From Pseudomonas rhizophila (GTDB lineage: Bacteria > Pseudomonadota > Gammaproteobacteria > Pseudomonadales > Pseudomonadaceae): a DNA stretch of 64,000 nt. Location: the NCBI RefSeq assembly GCF_003033885.1, contig NZ_CP024081.1:5639178-5703177 (forward strand), read 5' to 3'. The notes beneath the pieces were generated by a model. The model did no database searches. It was not told the origin of the DNA and worked only from the letters and a program-made list of their open reading frames with translations. The position numbers were made by a program, and so were the translations under genes. Position 1 is the stretch's first letter, and every line of letters begins with the position of its first letter. Below are positions 62,150-64,000 of this stretch, piece after piece.

Positions 62150-62239
62150 TGTGGGAACGGGCTTGCTCGCGATAGCGGACTGACATTTAACATCATCGTT
62201 GCCTGACACACCGCTATCGCGAGCAGGCTCGCTCCGACA
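62150..62239. repeat. REPIN between the LysR gene and purE
   Basis: An inverted pair of REP palindromes, with one substitution in each arm (TGTGGGAACGGGCTTGCTCG; GAGCAGGCTCGCTCCGACA). It follows the LysR gene on the minus strand. Confidence 0.85.
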
Positions 62240-62255
62240 GAGGATCTTCGTGGTA

Positions 62256-63173
62256 TCAGGTGCCAGTCACGCCTTGCGCCGCGCCGCCCTCGAGCTTGCG
62301 CCACAACAAGCGCACGTTGGCCTTGCGCACCAGCGCGCAGCGATACAGGCGGATTTCCAGGGGCACGTGCCATTGCGCGCCGCCGCAGACCACCAGTTCG
62401 CCTCGGGCCAGTTCGGCACGCACGCTCAGTTGTGGCACCCAGGCGATACCCAGGCCCTCCAGCGCCATGCTTTTGAGGCTGTCGGCCATGGCCGTTTCGT
62501 AAACCGTGGTGAAACGCAGGGCCCGCTGGCGCAGCAACTGGTTCACCGAGCGTCCGAGAAATGCACCGGCGCTGTAGGCCAGCAAGGGCACGCTGGCCTC
62601 GCCTTCAAGGTCAAACAGCGGTTTGCCCTCAGCATCGGCGGCACACACCGGCAGCATTTCGGTCTGGCCCAAGTGCAGCGAGGGGAAAATCTCCGGGTCC
62701 ATTTGCATGGCCGAATCCGGGTCATAGAAGGCCAGCATCAGATCGCAACCCCCTTCACGCAACGCATGCACGGCGTCGCCGACGTTGGTCGCCACCAGCC
62801 GCGTGGCGATGTTCAGGCCTTCGTTGCGCAGTTGTGCGATCCAGCGCGGGAAGAAGCCCAGCGCCAGGGAGTGCGCGGCCGCCACTTGCATCACTTCGCC
62901 CTGCCCGCCTTCCAGATGGTGCAGATGACGCAGCACTTCACCCAGTTGCTCGACCACGGTGCGCGCCGTCACCAGGAACAACTGCCCCGCTGCTGTCAGT
63001 TCGATCGGTGTGCGAGAGCGGTTGACCAGGGTCAGCCCCAGCGCCGCTTCGAGGCTGCGGATGCGTCGGCTGAAGGCCGGTTGCGTCACGAAGCGCCGTT
63101 CGGCCGCCTGGGAAAAACTGCGAGTCGCGGCCAGGGCACTGAAGTCCTCGAGCCATTTGCTTTCTAGATTCAT
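62256..63173 (-). CDS. LysR-family transcriptional regulator
   Basis: A 305-residue LysR regulator with an N-terminal helix-turn-helix (LAATRSFSQAAERRFVTQPA, then SRRIRSLEAALG) and a substrate-binding domain. The ATG at 63173 has GGGAGG seven bases upstream and fits the family N-terminus; the frame is open to 63257. It is divergent to aspA with about 180 bases between, so it may regulate aspA and itself. The effector is unknown. Confidence 0.92.
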   Translation of the reverse strand: MNLESKWLEDFSALAATRSFSQAAERRFVTQPAFSRRIRSLEAALGLTLVNRSRTPIELTAAGQLFLVTARTVVEQLGEVLRHLHHLEGGQGEVMQVAAAHSLALGFFPRWIAQLRNEGLNIATRLVATNVGDAVHALREGGCDLMLAFYDPDSAMQMDPEIFPSLHLGQTEMLPVCAADAEGKPLFDLEGEASVPLLAYSAGAFLGRSVNQLLRQRALRFTTVYETAMADSLKSMALEGLGIAWVPQLSVRAELARGELVVCGGAQWHVPLEIRLYRCALVRKANVRLLWRKLEGGAAQGVTGT

Positions 63174-63354
63174 CACGTCCTCCCAAGGCACGCACCAAAA
63201 CAGGTCACACGCTCGCCGTACCGTCGGCGTCACACCCGCATTATGCCGAATGTGCATAGGGCAGTGTTTAACAGCATTGGCCCTAATTTTTCTGAAAGCC
63301 TAGGATTCACAGCGTTCCGGCTCAGACCGGGTCCTTATCGAGATGATTTCTATC

Positions 63355-64000
63355 ATGTCTTCCGCTGCATCATTCCGCACAGAAAAAGACCTGCTTGGCG
63401 TACTTGAAGTACCGGCGCAAGCGTATTACGGCATCCAGACCCTGCGAGCGGTGAACAACTTCCGTCTCTCCGGCGTCCCGATCTCGCATTACCCCAAGCT
63501 GGTGGTCGGTCTGGCAATGGTCAAACAGGCCGCCGCTGATGCCAACCGCGAGCTGGGCCAACTCAGCGAAGCCAAGCACGCCGCTATCAGCGAAGCCTGT
63601 GCACGACTGATCCGCGGCGATTTCCACGAAGAGTTCGTGGTGGACATGATCCAGGGCGGCGCTGGCACTTCAACCAACATGAATGCCAACGAAGTCATCG
63701 CCAACATTGCGTTGGAGGCCATGGGCCACAACAAAGGCGAATACCAGTACCTGCACCCCAACAACGACGTGAACATGGCGCAGTCCACCAACGACGCCTA
63801 TCCGACCGCGATTCGCCTGGGTCTGCTGTTGGGTCACGACGCGTTGCTGGCCAGCCTCGACAGCCTGATCCAAGCCTTTGCCGCCAAGGGTGAAGAGTTC
63901 AGCCACGTCCTGAAAATGGGCCGCACCCAACTGCAGGACGCTGTGCCGATGACCCTCGGCCAGGAATTCCGCGCCTTCGCCACCACCCTGAGCGAAGACC
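63355..64000 (+). CDS. aspA: aspartate ammonia-lyase AspA, N-terminal part (runs off the window end)
   Basis: The first 215 codons of aspartase, which releases fumarate and ammonia from aspartate. Visible are FRTEKDLLGVLEVPAQAYYG, the substrate-binding GGAGTSTNMNANEV, NDVNMAQSTNDAYPTA and GRTQLQDAVPMTLGQE, all family signatures. The ATG at 63355 gives the N-terminus MSSAASF seen in other pseudomonads; an in-frame ATG lies at 63343. The C-terminal half with the catalytic Ser loop is outside the window. Confidence 0.95.
   Translation, partial: MSSAASFRTEKDLLGVLEVPAQAYYGIQTLRAVNNFRLSGVPISHYPKLVVGLAMVKQAAADANRELGQLSEAKHAAISEACARLIRGDFHEEFVVDMIQGGAGTSTNMNANEVIANIALEAMGHNKGEYQYLHPNNDVNMAQSTNDAYPTAIRLGLLLGHDALLASLDSLIQAFAAKGEEFSHVLKMGRTQLQDAVPMTLGQEFRAFATTLSED

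Noticed and set aside
1..64000. CRISPR array or prophage
   Set aside because: No regularly spaced direct repeats and no phage structural genes; T6SS sheath, tube and spike genes are phage-like but form a complete secretion locus.

Overview
The window is a chromosomal segment of a Pseudomonas species, most likely from the P. fluorescens complex. I infer this from the protein sequences, the GC-rich codon use, gene neighbourhoods known from P. aeruginosa and relatives (rubredoxin/HU, ubiC-ubiA, phoBR, pst-phoU, purEK-aspA), and 13 loci carrying the dispersed palindromes (REP/REPIN type, core GGGAGCGAGC...GCTCGCGAT) common in fluorescent pseudomonads.

Region 1 (1-19.0 kb) is an H1-like type VI secretion locus. 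A divergent FHA-domain gene (tagH/fha, cut by the window start) faces tssA-tssB-tssC-hcp, then a Tae4-type amidase effector with a putative lipoprotein immunity gene, then tssE-tssF-tssG-clpV. After a REPIN comes an effector module: vgrG, an EagR-type chaperone, a 1481-residue PAAR-Rhs polymorphic toxin and its immunity gene. The Rhs C-terminal domain looks like a RES-fold (NAD+-targeting) toxin, and the gene after it encodes a small protein resembling the MbcA/ParS (DUF2384) antitoxin domain. A toxin-antitoxin pair thus appears to have been recruited as a T6SS effector-immunity pair. I consider this the most interesting feature.

Region 2 (19.0-28.4 kb) holds a PAS-GGDEF diguanylate cyclase, an HDOD response regulator, gabD-gabT (GABA catabolism), a tRNA-Arg(CCG), an ECF sigma factor with an overlapping membrane-anchored putative anti-sigma partner, and a VWA-domain lipoprotein.

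Region 3 (28.4-37.0 kb) looks like an accessory island. It has a degenerate protein-kinase gene, a composite inverted-repeat element before a DUF6124-type gene, a small membrane protein, an overlapping DUF262 + HEPN pair, the tail of an XRE regulator, and a 968-residue Ski2-like helicase with a C-terminal PD-(D/E)XK nuclease motif. Several of these genes are visibly AT-richer than the flanks, no REP element falls inside, and related palindromes lie between the genes.

Region 4 (37.0-64 kb) is conserved core genome: two coupled lipoprotein genes, HU, rubredoxin reductase and rubredoxin, ubiC-ubiA (ubiquinone), phoB-phoR, a CNNM/CBS membrane protein, an M23 peptidase, a CheY-like regulator, then phoU-pstB-pstA-pstC-pstS (phosphate uptake, with Pho boxes before phoB and pstS). 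It continues with an MHS-family transporter, an acyl-CoA thioesterase, a hexose-6-phosphate mutarotase, two small envelope genes, purK-purE with a terminator in the purE leader, a LysR regulator and aspA, which is cut by the window end.
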